A stretch of DNA of 58,401 bases from Spirochaetota bacterium (GTDB taxonomy: Bacteria; Spirochaetota; UBA4802; UBA5368): NCBI GenBank assembly GCA_035477215.1, contig DATIKU010000056.1:1-58401 (forward strand), read 5' to 3'. Within the stretch, counting starts at the first letter, position 1, and each line of letters starts with the position of its first letter. Below the pieces are notes generated by a model. That model was given only the letters and a program-made list of their open reading frames with translations. It did not search any database and was not told the DNA's origin. Both the position numbers and the translations under genes were made by a program. Below are positions 15,563 to 24,999 of the stretch, one piece after another.

Positions 15563-16933
15563 ATGGCAGTGCTCGGAGGGAAGGGCGTCCGGACCCACGG
15601 CGCGCTAAGATCTGCGATGTGCGCACTTTCCCTTGCGTGCGCCCTCACCGTCGTCGCCCTTGCGCTCCGCGGAGAAAACGCCCGACTCTTCGGCGAGGAG
15701 CCCCTTAAAGAGAAACCCGCCGCAGACACTTCCCCGGACAAGCCCCCTGCCGCAAAGAAAAGGGCCGTTAGAAAAATCGTCGACACCATATCGACGGGCG
15801 AGCTGTACAAACAGCGGGAAAAGCAGGAGAAGCGCCGGGTCGAATCCGGTCCCGGGCGCGACCACGAGGACCTTTCCTCCATGCACAAGAGCGCGAGCGA
15901 GGAGATCGAATCCATCATCGTCTTCCTGGGCGAGATTCCGGCCACCGGCGGCAGAAAGGCGCTGTACGCCCCGGTCTTCCTCTCGGAGAGCAAGGGCATT
16001 TTCGGCACGGGTACGGATTTCTCGCTTAGATGGGTCGGCTACAAGCTCTCGACGCGCTTCACTCAGAAGCGGTTTCCGTGGGACAACACGACGCTCAGCG
16101 AAACGCTGGTGGGCTCCTTCCTGTACGCGTCGGGCACCAACATCGGCTTTCAGGGAAATGCCGTCGTTGAGGAACGGCGCTTCTACACGAACTACACCTC
16201 GCAGATCGTCACGTTGAAGGTCGGCCTTCCGTTCAGGGCCTACGCGGGCTTCACGCTCGATTCGCGGCAGTATTTCTTCGTGCGGCGCAATGCACCTGAA
16301 GATTTCATCATGCCGAACGACCACATTAACCTATTTCCCCGCATCGACCTGGGAATCGAGCGCCTCACCGAAAAGGGGATCGACCAGATCAAACAGGGCT
16401 TCAGCCTCGAGTCATGGGCCGGGTACGGCATCCGGAACAAATGGGAGAGATGGGGAGAGGAACCCATCCTTGAAGATACGACCTGCGCGCGCACCTTCGC
16501 AATCTACTCCTGCGAGTTCACCGCGGGGGCGCTCTTTCTGAGAACTCACAACCTGGTATTCAGGGCGCATTATAAAGGAGGCATCGACAACGATTTCCTC
16601 ACGCGCCCCCGCTTCGGCGGCACCATTGACAACGCCAACCTCGACGTAGTCCACGGTTTCACCGTGGACAATTTCCGGGTGGAGAGCTTCGGCCTGGTAA
16701 ATCTGAAATATGCTTTCGACGCGGCCTCCCGCCTGCGGATCAACGTCTTCCTCGATTATGCGCGCATCTTCGACCCGGACCCCGAACACGTGGCCGGCTC
16801 GGGCTACGGCGTTAGAATTCTCGCCGTCGGCGGCCTTCCGGTATGGATCACCCACGGCATCGGGCGGCGGGAATTCCCCGGAAACGCTCGATGGGAACAC
16901 GTCGTCATGGTCATGACCGCCGCCGGCTGGTAA
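15563..16933 (+). CDS. Outer-membrane beta-barrel protein with coiled N-terminus
   Basis: 456 residues from ATG 15563, 21 bases after the preceding stop. A hydrophobic signal segment lies at residues 17-36; a start at ATG 15617 is also possible. It is followed by a Pro/Lys-rich and charged helical linker (KQREKQEKRRVE). From about residue 130 the chain is beta-rich with aromatic girdle-like alternation (FSLRWVGYKLSTRFT, FYTNYTSQIVTLKVG). The last third resembles the surface-antigen part of Omp85-type barrels only loosely. An outer-membrane role is likely; substrate and family are not recognised. Probably cotranscribed with the cNMP-binding protein. Confidence 0.7.
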   Translation: MAVLGGKGVRTHGALRSAMCALSLACALTVVALALRGENARLFGEEPLKEKPAADTSPDKPPAAKKRAVRKIVDTISTGELYKQREKQEKRRVESGPGRDHEDLSSMHKSASEEIESIIVFLGEIPATGGRKALYAPVFLSESKGIFGTGTDFSLRWVGYKLSTRFTQKRFPWDNTTLSETLVGSFLYASGTNIGFQGNAVVEERRFYTNYTSQIVTLKVGLPFRAYAGFTLDSRQYFFVRRNAPEDFIMPNDHINLFPRIDLGIERLTEKGIDQIKQGFSLESWAGYGIRNKWERWGEEPILEDTTCARTFAIYSCEFTAGALFLRTHNLVFRAHYKGGIDNDFLTRPRFGGTIDNANLDVVHGFTVDNFRVESFGLVNLKYAFDAASRLRINVFLDYARIFDPDPEHVAGSGYGVRILAVGGLPVWITHGIGRREFPGNARWEHVVMVMTAAGW

Positions 16934-17084
16934 AAAAAAGCTTGACTGAGCGCGCTTTCGCCGCAGAGCATAATGTCATATATCGGTTGATCATCAATGG
17001 ACTAATTGCGAACCGCGGATTGCGATGATTTTCCAGGTTTTGCATCGGCTCCATAGTATCATGAAAACAGAGGCGGTCGCGCTC

Positions 17085-17549
17085 ATGAAGGTAATAGAAG
17101 GTAAACTCGACGCGTCGGGACTCGGGTTCGGCATCGTCGTATCGCGGTTCAACGAATTCATCACCCAGAAGCTTTTGGGTGGCGCAATTGACTGCCTTAA
17201 AAGAAACAACGCCGACGAAAACAACATAACCGTGCTGTGGGTACCCGGATCGTTCGAGATTCCGGCGGCGGCCAAACGCCTGGTCGATACGGGTTCCTTT
17301 GACGCGGTGATCTGCCTTGGCGCGGTTATACGCGGCGCCACGCCGCATTTCGATTTCGTCGCCTCGGAGGTATCCAAGGGCGTGGCCCAGATATCCCTCG
17401 CGGCCTCCATACCCGTCGTCTTCGGCGTACTCACCACGGACAGTATCGAGCAGGCCATCGAGCGCGCCGGGTCGAAATCCGGCAACAAGGGTTTCGACGC
17501 CGCGCTTTCGGCGATCGAGATGGCCAATATCTTCAAACAGATCCGATAA
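17085..17549 (+). CDS. ribH: 6,7-dimethyl-8-ribityllumazine synthase
   Basis: 154 residues from ATG 17085; two upstream in-frame ATGs would add 8 or 20 residues not seen in the family. The enzyme condenses 5-amino-6-ribitylamino-uracil with 3,4-dihydroxy-2-butanone 4-phosphate in the penultimate step of riboflavin synthesis. Visible active-site elements are [14 protein letters not shown] (55-60), [14 protein letters not shown] with the general-base His88, and a final helix. Length matches the usual 154-160. No FMN riboswitch lies upstream, and the other rib genes are elsewhere. nusB starts at the next base. Riboflavin output would feed the flavin-rich NQR encoded later in the window. Confidence 0.97.
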   Translation: MKVIEGKLDASGLGFGIVVSRFNEFITQKLLGGAIDCLKRNNADENNITVLWVPGSFEIPAAAKRLVDTGSFDAVICLGAVIRGATPHFDFVASEVSKGVAQISLAASIPVVFGVLTTDSIEQAIERAGSKSGNKGFDAALSAIEMANIFKQIR

Positions 17550-17996
17550 ATGGGACACCGGCGGAAATCCCGGGAATATGCGCTCCAGGGACTTTATATG
17601 TTCGAAACGGTGCATACAACTCCCGACGAGCTCGCCACGCTCGGATGGGTGGATAAGGACATATCCGAGGACATCCGCCAGTTCGCCCTCTCGCTGATCG
17701 ACGGATCTTTACGGAACATGGACGAGATCGATGACCTCATAAAGACCTATTCCAAAAACTGGAAGTTCGAACGCCTGAGCGCAGTCGACAAGTCCATTCT
17801 GAGGCTTTCCATTTTCGCGCTGCTTCACCTCCCGGACATTCCGTCGGCGGTCACGATCAATGAGGGCATCGAGCTCGGGAAGATCTACGGCGGCGAGAGC
17901 TCCGGACAGTTTATAAACGGCATACTCGACGCCATACATAAATATGAACTGAATAGGGAGGAAACAGCGGAGAGTGAGCCCGATAACAAAAAATAG
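17550..17996 (+). CDS. nusB: Transcription antitermination factor NusB
   Basis: 148 residues starting immediately after the ribH stop. It opens with the family RRKSREYALQGLYMFE and contains SAVDKSILRLSIFALLHLPDIPSAVTINEGIELGKIYGGESSGQFINGILD, split here as the classic second half (key pieces: INEGIELGK, FINGILD). NusB pairs with S10/NusE on boxA RNA in rRNA antitermination complexes. The ribH-nusB arrangement is common across bacteria. The C-terminal tail is acidic and overlaps the start of the following TPR gene. Confidence 0.96.
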   Translation: MGHRRKSREYALQGLYMFETVHTTPDELATLGWVDKDISEDIRQFALSLIDGSLRNMDEIDDLIKTYSKNWKFERLSAVDKSILRLSIFALLHLPDIPSAVTINEGIELGKIYGGESSGQFINGILDAIHKYELNREETAESEPDNKK

Positions 17997-20016
17997 GTTT
18001 TCCATTTCCTCCGGCGACGAGACGGACGACGCCCCGGGCGAAATAAAACGAAACAGGCTCAGCCTGGCCGAGTCCCTCAAAAGCCGGAAATACCTCCCGG
18101 TGGCGGTCATATCGGGAATCGCCGTGCTGGCCGTCTCCGCCATCCTTCTGCTCACCGCCTACTACAAGAAACCGTCGCTGTTCACTCCATCCGATAAAAC
18201 GGCGGGCGAGTCCATCTACTCGGACACCGACAAAAAGGAGCTCCCCGCAGGCGCGGTCGAGAACATCCATCTCAAAAGGGGCATCGAAAGCTATCACAAG
18301 GGATATTTCAACGACGCGCTGGCCGAGTTCGCCGAGGTGGTCGAGTCCGGTGCCTCCAACGAGGAAAAGGCCATGGCGCTCACCTATGCGGGCATCATCC
18401 ACGATGACAAGGGCGATTTCAACAAAGCGATAGAAAGCTACAACCGGGCCCTGACCTACGACCGTAAAAATCCGGTGATCTACCGGAACATCGCCCTGGC
18501 CTACCGGCGCAAGAAAGACTACGACAAGGCGGCGGAGTTCGCCGAAAAGGCGGTCGACACCGACTCGGGCAATATTCACAACAGGGTGCTGCGCGGCAAC
18601 ATCTACTTCGAACAGGGCCGCTATGCCGACGCCGCGCGCGAATACGAGGCCGCGCTCGAAACCTCACCCGAGGACCCGCCCGCGCTCTATAACCTGGCCA
18701 TCGCCCTCCTCAAAAAAGGCGACGAGGTCTCCGCAATCGAATATCTCAAGCGCGCCGGCGCCGCCGATAAAATCGGACAGGTCGCCTCGCGCGCGTACGG
18801 ACGGCTCGGCGTTCTCTTCACCGAGAGGCGCGACTATCCACAGGCCGAAAAATTCCTGGTGCTCGCCGTCTCCATCGCCCCTCGCGACGCCGTCAATCAT
18901 TACAACCTGGGAATAGTCTATTCCCGGCAGAACAAAAACGAAAAGGCACTGGAGGCCTTCGTCAAGGCCGGCGAGCTCGGCCACGGCGACGTGGCGATGC
19001 TCGAGAGCCTGGGCGAGGCCTATTACTCGCTGAAAGACTACGACCGCAGCCTCGAGACCTACAACCGCCTGCTCGGCACCTCGAAGCGAAACGCGCGAGT
19101 TCTTTCACGCATCGCCGAAATATATTACGACAAGGGCGACCTGGACCGGGCCTACGAGTTCTATCACAGGATTACCACCTACGAACCGGCCTCGGAAAAC
19201 GCGCGCGTGGCCTATCTCAACATGGGCAACATCCTCGACGACGCCCAGCGCTTCGAGGAATCGATCCAGGCATACGAGAAGGCGCTGGCCATAAGCCCCA
19301 AGGACGATTCCGCGCTCTACAACCTGGGGATCGCCTACAAGCACGCCGGCAAACCCCAGCTCGCGATTGAATCGTGGAAGAAGGCCGCCGAGCTCAATCC
19401 GGACAATCCCCAGCCATTGCTTGCGCTCGCGGACTTTTACTACGAGAACAACCACTACGACATGGCCATGGACGAATACCAGCGCATACTGCGGCGCTGG
19501 CCGAACATCCAGGAGGGCCACTTCAGCCTGGCCACGATCTATTACAAAAAAAACCTGCTCGATTACGCCCGCGAGGAATACAAGCGCGTCATCGAAATCA
19601 ACGAAAAGTCCGACCTCGCGCGTCGCGCTTACGTTAACCTGGGAATCCTCGCCTCGAAGATCGAGAAGCCGAGCGACGACTCCATGCGAAATGCCGTCGG
19701 CTACGTGCAGAAGGCGCTGCTCCTGAAGCCCGGCGACGCGGAGGCGCTTTTTTCACTTGGGCTTCTGTACGCGAAGAAGGAGATGCACGACAAGGCCATC
19801 GATATCTTCTACCAGGCCGTCCGCGCGACGAACGATCCGAAGGTGATCGCCGAATCGTACAACAACATAGGCAAGTGCTACTTCAAAAAGGGTATGTATA
19901 AAAAGGCCCTGCAGTCCTTCACCAGGGGCATCGAGGAGGATCCCGTCAACGAGGAGCTCCGCATGAACCGCAAGGTGGCGATGCAGGCCTACGAGGAAGA
20001 GCTGGCGCGAAGGTGA
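17974..20016 (+). CDS. Membrane-anchored TPR-repeat protein
   Basis: 680 residues from GTG 17974, which overlaps nusB by 23 bases and has GGAGA directly before it. Residues 1-40 are cytoplasmic and polar, 41-63 form a single transmembrane helix, and the rest is a long solenoid of about 14-16 tetratricopeptide repeats (typical units: AIESYNRALTYD, AIEYLKRAGAAD, AIQAYEKALAISPKDDSALYNLG). The repeat region would be periplasmic. TPR solenoids scaffold protein complexes; no enzymatic domain is seen. Translational overlap with nusB and the following dGTPase suggests one operon but not one function. Confidence 0.9.
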   Translation: MSPITKNRFSISSGDETDDAPGEIKRNRLSLAESLKSRKYLPVAVISGIAVLAVSAILLLTAYYKKPSLFTPSDKTAGESIYSDTDKKELPAGAVENIHLKRGIESYHKGYFNDALAEFAEVVESGASNEEKAMALTYAGIIHDDKGDFNKAIESYNRALTYDRKNPVIYRNIALAYRRKKDYDKAAEFAEKAVDTDSGNIHNRVLRGNIYFEQGRYADAAREYEAALETSPEDPPALYNLAIALLKKGDEVSAIEYLKRAGAADKIGQVASRAYGRLGVLFTERRDYPQAEKFLVLAVSIAPRDAVNHYNLGIVYSRQNKNEKALEAFVKAGELGHGDVAMLESLGEAYYSLKDYDRSLETYNRLLGTSKRNARVLSRIAEIYYDKGDLDRAYEFYHRITTYEPASENARVAYLNMGNILDDAQRFEESIQAYEKALAISPKDDSALYNLGIAYKHAGKPQLAIESWKKAAELNPDNPQPLLALADFYYENNHYDMAMDEYQRILRRWPNIQEGHFSLATIYYKKNLLDYAREEYKRVIEINEKSDLARRAYVNLGILASKIEKPSDDSMRNAVGYVQKALLLKPGDAEALFSLGLLYAKKEMHDKAIDIFYQAVRATNDPKVIAESYNNIGKCYFKKGMYKKALQSFTRGIEEDPVNEELRMNRKVAMQAYEEELARR

Positions 20017-21182
20017 GGGCGATGAAGGGGCCGCACCGGGCATATCTTGAGGAGATGGAGGAATCGTTGCTCGCGCCGTGGGCCGCGCGCTCCGGCCGCT
20101 CCCGCGGCCGGCAGTACCCGGAGCCTTCGCACTCCTATCGCACGGAGTTTCAGCGCGACCGCGAACGCATCATCCACTCCCGCGCGTTCAGAAGGCTTGA
20201 ATACAAGACGCAGGTGTTCGTCAACCACGAGGGCGACCATTACCGCACCCGTCTCACGCACACCATCGAGGTGGCGCAAATCGCGCGGTCCATCGCGCGG
20301 GCGCTCAGGCTCAACGAGGACCTGGCCGAGGCGGTCGCGCTCGCCCACGATCTCGGGCACACGCCCTTCGGCCATTCGGGCGAACGCGCCCTCAACGATC
20401 TCATGGCCGATTCGGGCGGGTTCGAGCACAACCGGCAGAGCCTTCGCGTGGTCGAGAAGCTCGAGGAGCGCTACGGCGACTTCCCGGGGCTCAACCTGAC
20501 CTGGGAGACGCGGGAGGGCATCATCAAGCACTCATCCTCTTACGACCACCCCGAGGCATCGGACTACGCGCCCGCCGAACAGCCGTCCCTCGAGGCGCAG
20601 ATCATCGATCATGCCGACGAAATCGCCTACAACAACCACGACATTGACGACGGTCTCACGTCCCGGCTGCTTGACCTCGACGAGGTGCGGCGGCTTTCAG
20701 TATGGAAAATCGCCGTGACGAGGCGCGGCGGCGACGCGGCGCTGCCCGGTGGACGGAAGCTCCTGGTGAGCGCCGTTATACGGACGATAATAGACCTCCT
20801 GGTGTCCGACCTCATCGACACCACGCGCTCCGCCGTCGCGCGCATGGGGATACAGAGCTATGAGGATGTACGGACGGCATCATGCAAGACCGTCGCGTTC
20901 AGCGCTGAGATCGACGAGGCCAACCGGGAGCTCAAGGAATTTCTCAGGAAATACCTGTACCGGCACTACAGGGTGGTCAGGATGAGCATAAAGGCGCAGA
21001 AGGTGATCAACGATCTGTTCACCCTGTATTACGAGCACCCGAATGCGCTTCCGGAGAGCTATTTCAACCGCATCGAGAGCGACGGGATTCGACAGACCAT
21101 TTCCGATTACATTGCGGGCATGACCGACCGTTACGCGCTCGAGGAACACCAGAAACTTACGGACCCGATGATCCGCGTGTAG
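20013..21182 (+). CDS. dgt: Deoxyguanosinetriphosphate triphosphohydrolase-like HD protein
   Basis: 389 residues if GTG 20013 is used (GTGA overlap with the TPR gene stop); ATG 20022 would give 386 residues. HD-superfamily metal ligands are visible: RLTHTIEVAQI, HDLGHTPFGHSGE and, further on, the EAQIIDHADEIAYNNHDIDDG segment. The N-terminal RTEFQRDRERIIHSRAFRRLEYKTQVF is characteristic of dGTPases. The enzyme releases triphosphate from dNTPs and tunes nucleotide pools. It belongs to the shorter type-2/3 class rather than E. coli Dgt (505 residues), so the preferred substrate may differ. Confidence 0.93.
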   Translation: MRAMKGPHRAYLEEMEESLLAPWAARSGRSRGRQYPEPSHSYRTEFQRDRERIIHSRAFRRLEYKTQVFVNHEGDHYRTRLTHTIEVAQIARSIARALRLNEDLAEAVALAHDLGHTPFGHSGERALNDLMADSGGFEHNRQSLRVVEKLEERYGDFPGLNLTWETREGIIKHSSSYDHPEASDYAPAEQPSLEAQIIDHADEIAYNNHDIDDGLTSRLLDLDEVRRLSVWKIAVTRRGGDAALPGGRKLLVSAVIRTIIDLLVSDLIDTTRSAVARMGIQSYEDVRTASCKTVAFSAEIDEANRELKEFLRKYLYRHYRVVRMSIKAQKVINDLFTLYYEHPNALPESYFNRIESDGIRQTISDYIAGMTDRYALEEHQKLTDPMIRV

Positions 21183-21252
21183 GGACGTCGCCGGACCACG
21201 CGCCTCCTCGCCCGTTATACCAATACTGCAGAGGTCAGACCCGAGAGGCGCC

Positions 21253-21771
21253 ATGCCCGATGAGTACGCCGAGATACCGGACTACATACGCGAGCTCTTC
21301 GACACCGGCGAACTCGCGGAGATACGCATAGACGCCGAGGGCAACTGGCTGCACGCCGGCGAACCCTTTCAGAACCAGCGTATCGTTGATTTTTTCAACC
21401 GGTCCGTCGACGTGACGGCGGACGGCGTATATGTAATTCATTACGGGCCCTTCGTGCACCCGATCGTCGTCGAAGATGCCCCCGTGTTCATCACCGGCGT
21501 GAGAATAGAGGGCTTCGGCGACTTCGAACGCATATTCGTAATGCCGACCACCGGCGTCGAGGAGGAGCTCGACATCCGCACACTCGGATTCCGCCGCTCG
21601 GGCGGCCTGTATTGCCGGGTAAAAGAAGGCAGGCTTCAGGCCAAATTCAGGAGATCGCCGTCCTTTCAGATCCTCGACCGGCTCGAGGAAAGCGATGACA
21701 CCTTTTACATCACGCTGTGCGGGCAGCGGATCGTGCTCACTGAAAAAGTGGAGGCCCTCGACCAGGAATGA
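21253..21771 (+). CDS. DUF1285-like protein
   Basis: 172 residues from ATG 21253. Core phrases resemble DUF1285: EIRIDAEGNWLHAGEPFQNQ, then VEDAPVFITGV, and GGLYCRVKEGRLQAKFRRSPSFQIL. Proteins of this family are small, cytoplasmic and structurally beta-rich; their biochemical role is not established. Its stop overlaps the start of the VKOR-DsbA gene (ATGA), which points to coupled expression. Family assignment is from pattern memory and moderately sure. Confidence 0.6.
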   Translation: MPDEYAEIPDYIRELFDTGELAEIRIDAEGNWLHAGEPFQNQRIVDFFNRSVDVTADGVYVIHYGPFVHPIVVEDAPVFITGVRIEGFGDFERIFVMPTTGVEEELDIRTLGFRRSGGLYCRVKEGRLQAKFRRSPSFQILDRLEESDDTFYITLCGQRIVLTEKVEALDQE

Positions 21772-23000
21772 AAAAGTACACGCTTCTTTTGATCGCGCTT
21801 TCGCTTGCGGGCGCCGTTATTTCGGGGGTAATGGTCGCCGGCCATTATAATCCCGGCATCCAGGAACGCCTCATCGCCTGCGGCGACGCGCTGGACAATC
21901 CCTGCCGGGCGCTCGGGCTTTCTGGCTACGCCGAGATTCTGGGCGCGCCAATCGCGCTCTTCGGTCTCTTCTACTACCTTTTCATGCTGTTCACGCTCCT
22001 CGCGGCCGATTACGCCGGAGGGCGTTATTACGGTGACGCTATCTGTGTGCTTCTGCCGCTTGCGCTCCTCTCACTCGCCGCGAACATGGTCCTCGCGGCG
22101 CTCCTTGTGCGACTCGACCTTTTCTGCACGCTCTGCGTCTCCACCTACGCGGTCAACCTGCTATCCGCCGTCGCGCTGTACCTGTTGTGGCGCGAAACGG
22201 ACCGCGGGGAAAAACAGGGAATGCGGGAGTCGTATCGGAAACTGTTCAGAATGCCGTCAACGAACGACGGCAGGGCCGTGTTTTCCATTTACCTGCTGTT
22301 CACCTTTTTTCTTTTCATCGCCGTATTCTCCGCCGGCGGACTGATTAAATCGAAAGCGCCCGGCACACGGATACCGAGAAGCGAGATTGCCGAGCACGTC
22401 AATGCCTTTTACTCGACGGTTCCCGAAACGGCAGAACTTCCCGAAAGCGCTCTAACGCTTGGCGAAGGCGGTCTTACAATCTCGGTATTTACCGATTTTC
22501 TGTGCGGGGCCTGTTACCAGTTCTACGAGGTGGAAAAAGACCTCTTCGCCCGCTATCGCGGCCGTATCCGCGTGGCCTATTACCACTACCCGCTCGACCG
22601 TTCCTGCAACCCAAACGTCAGATCGAGCCGTTACCCGGGCTCCTGTGCCGCATCGCGCGCCATGATCGCCGCGTCACAGATGGGAATATTCCGGGAGTAC
22701 TTTCTCGCGCACTTCGGAAACTTCGAGCGCGTTAAACGCGGTTTCTCGCCGGATGCCGCGACCGCCACGGCCGCGGGGCTTGCCGATAGCGACGAATTCA
22801 CCGGGACGATGAACTCGCGAAAAACGGACGAGCTGCTCGCCCGGGACCTCGAACTTGCACGGAGACTCGGAATACACGCGACACCGACCATCATCATCGG
22901 GGGAAGAAGGCTTGAAGGGGTGCCGCCTGCGGAGATACTGTTTGGCATAATCGACCGGGAGTTTCGTTCGGGCAAAGGGACGGGGGCGAAGCCCCGGTAA
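21768..23000 (+). CDS. VKOR-DsbA fusion, disulfide-bond formation
   Basis: 410 residues. The N-terminal half (about 1-190) is a vitamin K epoxide reductase-like membrane domain with five hydrophobic segments, loop cysteines Cys38 and Cys46, and the membrane CxxC Cys120-x2-Cys123 (FCTLC). A transmembrane helix at 171-193 leads to a periplasmic thioredoxin-fold domain with Cys246-x2-Cys249 (CGAC) and a cis-Pro in HATPTIIIGG. The fusion would oxidise substrate proteins through the DsbA-like domain and pass electrons through VKOR to quinone, replacing DsbB. The gene ends with a small GGGGC/GCCCC hairpin around the stop codon. Confidence 0.92.
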   Translation: MKKYTLLLIALSLAGAVISGVMVAGHYNPGIQERLIACGDALDNPCRALGLSGYAEILGAPIALFGLFYYLFMLFTLLAADYAGGRYYGDAICVLLPLALLSLAANMVLAALLVRLDLFCTLCVSTYAVNLLSAVALYLLWRETDRGEKQGMRESYRKLFRMPSTNDGRAVFSIYLLFTFFLFIAVFSAGGLIKSKAPGTRIPRSEIAEHVNAFYSTVPETAELPESALTLGEGGLTISVFTDFLCGACYQFYEVEKDLFARYRGRIRVAYYHYPLDRSCNPNVRSSRYPGSCAASRAMIAASQMGIFREYFLAHFGNFERVKRGFSPDAATATAAGLADSDEFTGTMNSRKTDELLARDLELARRLGIHATPTIIIGGRRLEGVPPAEILFGIIDREFRSGKGTGAKPR

Positions 23001-23007
23001 AATACGG

Positions 23008-24999
23008 CTAAAGCATGTCGAAGGGGTCCACGTCAATTTCCAGATAGACTCCGCGCGGAAGCCGCTCCGAACTCGCCTTTCGCAGGGCCGGCCGTATTGA
23101 CTCCATGTCGCGCGCCTTGATGATTGCGTGATGGCGATGGTTCCCGCCGATTCTGGCAAGCGGCGCTTTCGCCGGGCCGAGGACCGTCGTGTTCTCGACC
23201 CCCTTCAGCCCCGCGCGGAGCACCTCCGTTACCCGGGCCATGGCGCCCTCGACGGCGTCCTCGTCGGGGCCCCTGGCCAGAAGCCGCGTTATGCGCGAAA
23301 AAGGAGGATATCCAAGGGCCCGGCGTACGGAGAGTTCGTGCCGGTAAAAACCGTAATAATCGTGGTTCTTTAAAAAGCCGAACACATAGTGGTTCTCGTC
23401 AAGGGTCTGGATTATCACCTTCCCCGGGACATCCCCCCGCCCACCGCGCCCCGCCACCTGGAGGAGGAGCGAAAAAACGCGCTCAGAGGCCCGGAAATCG
23501 GGAAAGTTGAGCCCTATGTCGGCCAGGATCACCCCGACCACCGCGACATTATGAAAATCGAAACCCTTGGCGACCATCTGCGTGCCGAGCAGTATGTCGA
23601 TTTCTCCCGCGCGCATTTTCTCGATCAGGTCGAAGATGGCGTCCTTCTTTCGCGAGCTATCCTGGTCGAGCCTGAAGATGCGGCTTCCCCGGAAAGTATT
23701 GGCGATGATCTCCTCCAGGCGCTGGGTGCCCGAGCCCACCTTCTCGAGCCTTTCCGCCCCGCAGGCGGGACAGGCTTCGGGCAGGCGGCGCTGGTATCCG
23801 CAGTAATGGCAGAGCATGTTTCCGTCGCTGTGGAAATTGAGGCTGATGCTGCACTGCGGGCATTCAAGCACCGCGGAGCACTCGCCGCACACGACATACG
23901 GCGCGAAGCCGCGCCGGTTCAGCAGGTATATGGCCTGCAGCCCGCCGTCGATCGCGCGTTTGGTGTGGAGCTTGAGCGCGGTCGAGAGCATCGCCTCGGG
24001 CCTCGCTGACGGAAGGCGGACAATCTCGATTTCGGGAAGCACCGCCTTCCCGTATCGCCCCTTGAGCGCATGGAGCTTCATGAGGCCGCGTTCCGCGGCG
24101 TACAGCGACTCGACCGAGGGGGTGGCGGAACCCATAATTAGGAGCGCCCCCTCCTTCCTGCACCGGTAAAACGCCACCCTGCGCGCGTTGTACCGGGGCG
24201 TACTGTGTTCCTTGTACGAGCCGTCATGCTCCTCGTCTATGATGATGGCCCCCAGTCGCGGGCACTGTAAAAACACGGCCGAGCGGGTGCCTACGGCGAT
24301 CTTCGCGTCCCCGGAGTAAAAACGCATCCAGTTGTGGAGACGCTGCTGGGCCGTGAGGCGGCTGTGATAGACGATAAGCGCCTCGCCGAAAACGTCGTGG
24401 AGCCGTTCGAATATCTGCGACGATAGCGATATCTCGGGGACCAGGTAGACGACCGACGCGCCCTCGCTCATTAAGCGACGGGCGATCTCCATGTAAACCT
24501 CGGTCTTTCCGCTGCCGGTAATGCCGTGCAGCAGGTGGAAGGCCGAGGCCGATCCGAACGAAGCCATGATCGCGTCATGCACCGCCTGCTGCTCGTCGGT
24601 GAGGACGATCGAGCGGGAAGCGGATACGCCGAAGGGATGGCGGTAGCGCTTCGACGGCCGCTCGCCCGAGGGAAGCGCCGTCGCGAGCGCCTCGCCGAGC
24701 GATCCGAAATAGTTGTCCGCCACATGGTGAGCGCAGTCGAGCAGGCGTTCGTCGAAGATGGGGGACTGGTCGATTACCGAGCGGATTTCCTTGACCTCGA
24801 ACCCGGACGGAGCTTTTCCATGCAGTTCCAGCACGAACGCCGTCACTATCCTGCCCCTGAAGTCGACCTTCACCCGCGAAAAAACCCTGACGGGAACGCC
24901 CTCCGGGACCGCGTAGGTAAACATTCCCTCGACCGGATAACCGACGCAGACATCCGCGAAAGAACCGGGCCCAGCGATTCCGGGAGAGCGCTCAGTCAA
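23008..24999 (-). CDS. priA: Primosomal protein N' helicase PriA
   Basis: 663 residues from TTG 24999, which overlaps the end of the preceding gene (TTGACTGA) and follows GGGAAAG. The family region FTYAVPEGVPV lies near the N-terminus. Helicase motifs: GITGSGKTEVYM (Walker A), IIDEEHDGSYKE (DEEH), GSATPSVES, and a late QVAGRGGRG. Four zinc CxxC pairs occur in the middle (CGEC, CPQC, CHYC, CPAC). PriA reloads the replisome at stalled or D-loop forks. Length is a little shorter than E. coli PriA (732). It is the last gene of the long minus-strand run starting with rpoN. Confidence 0.95.
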   Translation of the reverse strand: MTERSPGIAGPGSFADVCVGYPVEGMFTYAVPEGVPVRVFSRVKVDFRGRIVTAFVLELHGKAPSGFEVKEIRSVIDQSPIFDERLLDCAHHVADNYFGSLGEALATALPSGERPSKRYRHPFGVSASRSIVLTDEQQAVHDAIMASFGSASAFHLLHGITGSGKTEVYMEIARRLMSEGASVVYLVPEISLSSQIFERLHDVFGEALIVYHSRLTAQQRLHNWMRFYSGDAKIAVGTRSAVFLQCPRLGAIIIDEEHDGSYKEHSTPRYNARRVAFYRCRKEGALLIMGSATPSVESLYAAERGLMKLHALKGRYGKAVLPEIEIVRLPSARPEAMLSTALKLHTKRAIDGGLQAIYLLNRRGFAPYVVCGECSAVLECPQCSISLNFHSDGNMLCHYCGYQRRLPEACPACGAERLEKVGSGTQRLEEIIANTFRGSRIFRLDQDSSRKKDAIFDLIEKMRAGEIDILLGTQMVAKGFDFHNVAVVGVILADIGLNFPDFRASERVFSLLLQVAGRGGRGDVPGKVIIQTLDENHYVFGFLKNHDYYGFYRHELSVRRALGYPPFSRITRLLARGPDEDAVEGAMARVTEVLRAGLKGVENTTVLGPAKAPLARIGGNHRHHAIIKARDMESIRPALRKASSERLPRGVYLEIDVDPFDML

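Noticed and set aside
16934-17084. FMN riboswitch or promoter before ribH
   Set aside because: None of the conserved RFN-element blocks is visible. TTGACT at 16943 has no -10 box at proper spacing.
22983-22995. GGGGC-GAA-GCCCC hairpin at the end of the VKOR-DsbA gene as a terminator
   Set aside because: Overlaps the coding end, only five base pairs, and lacks a T-run.
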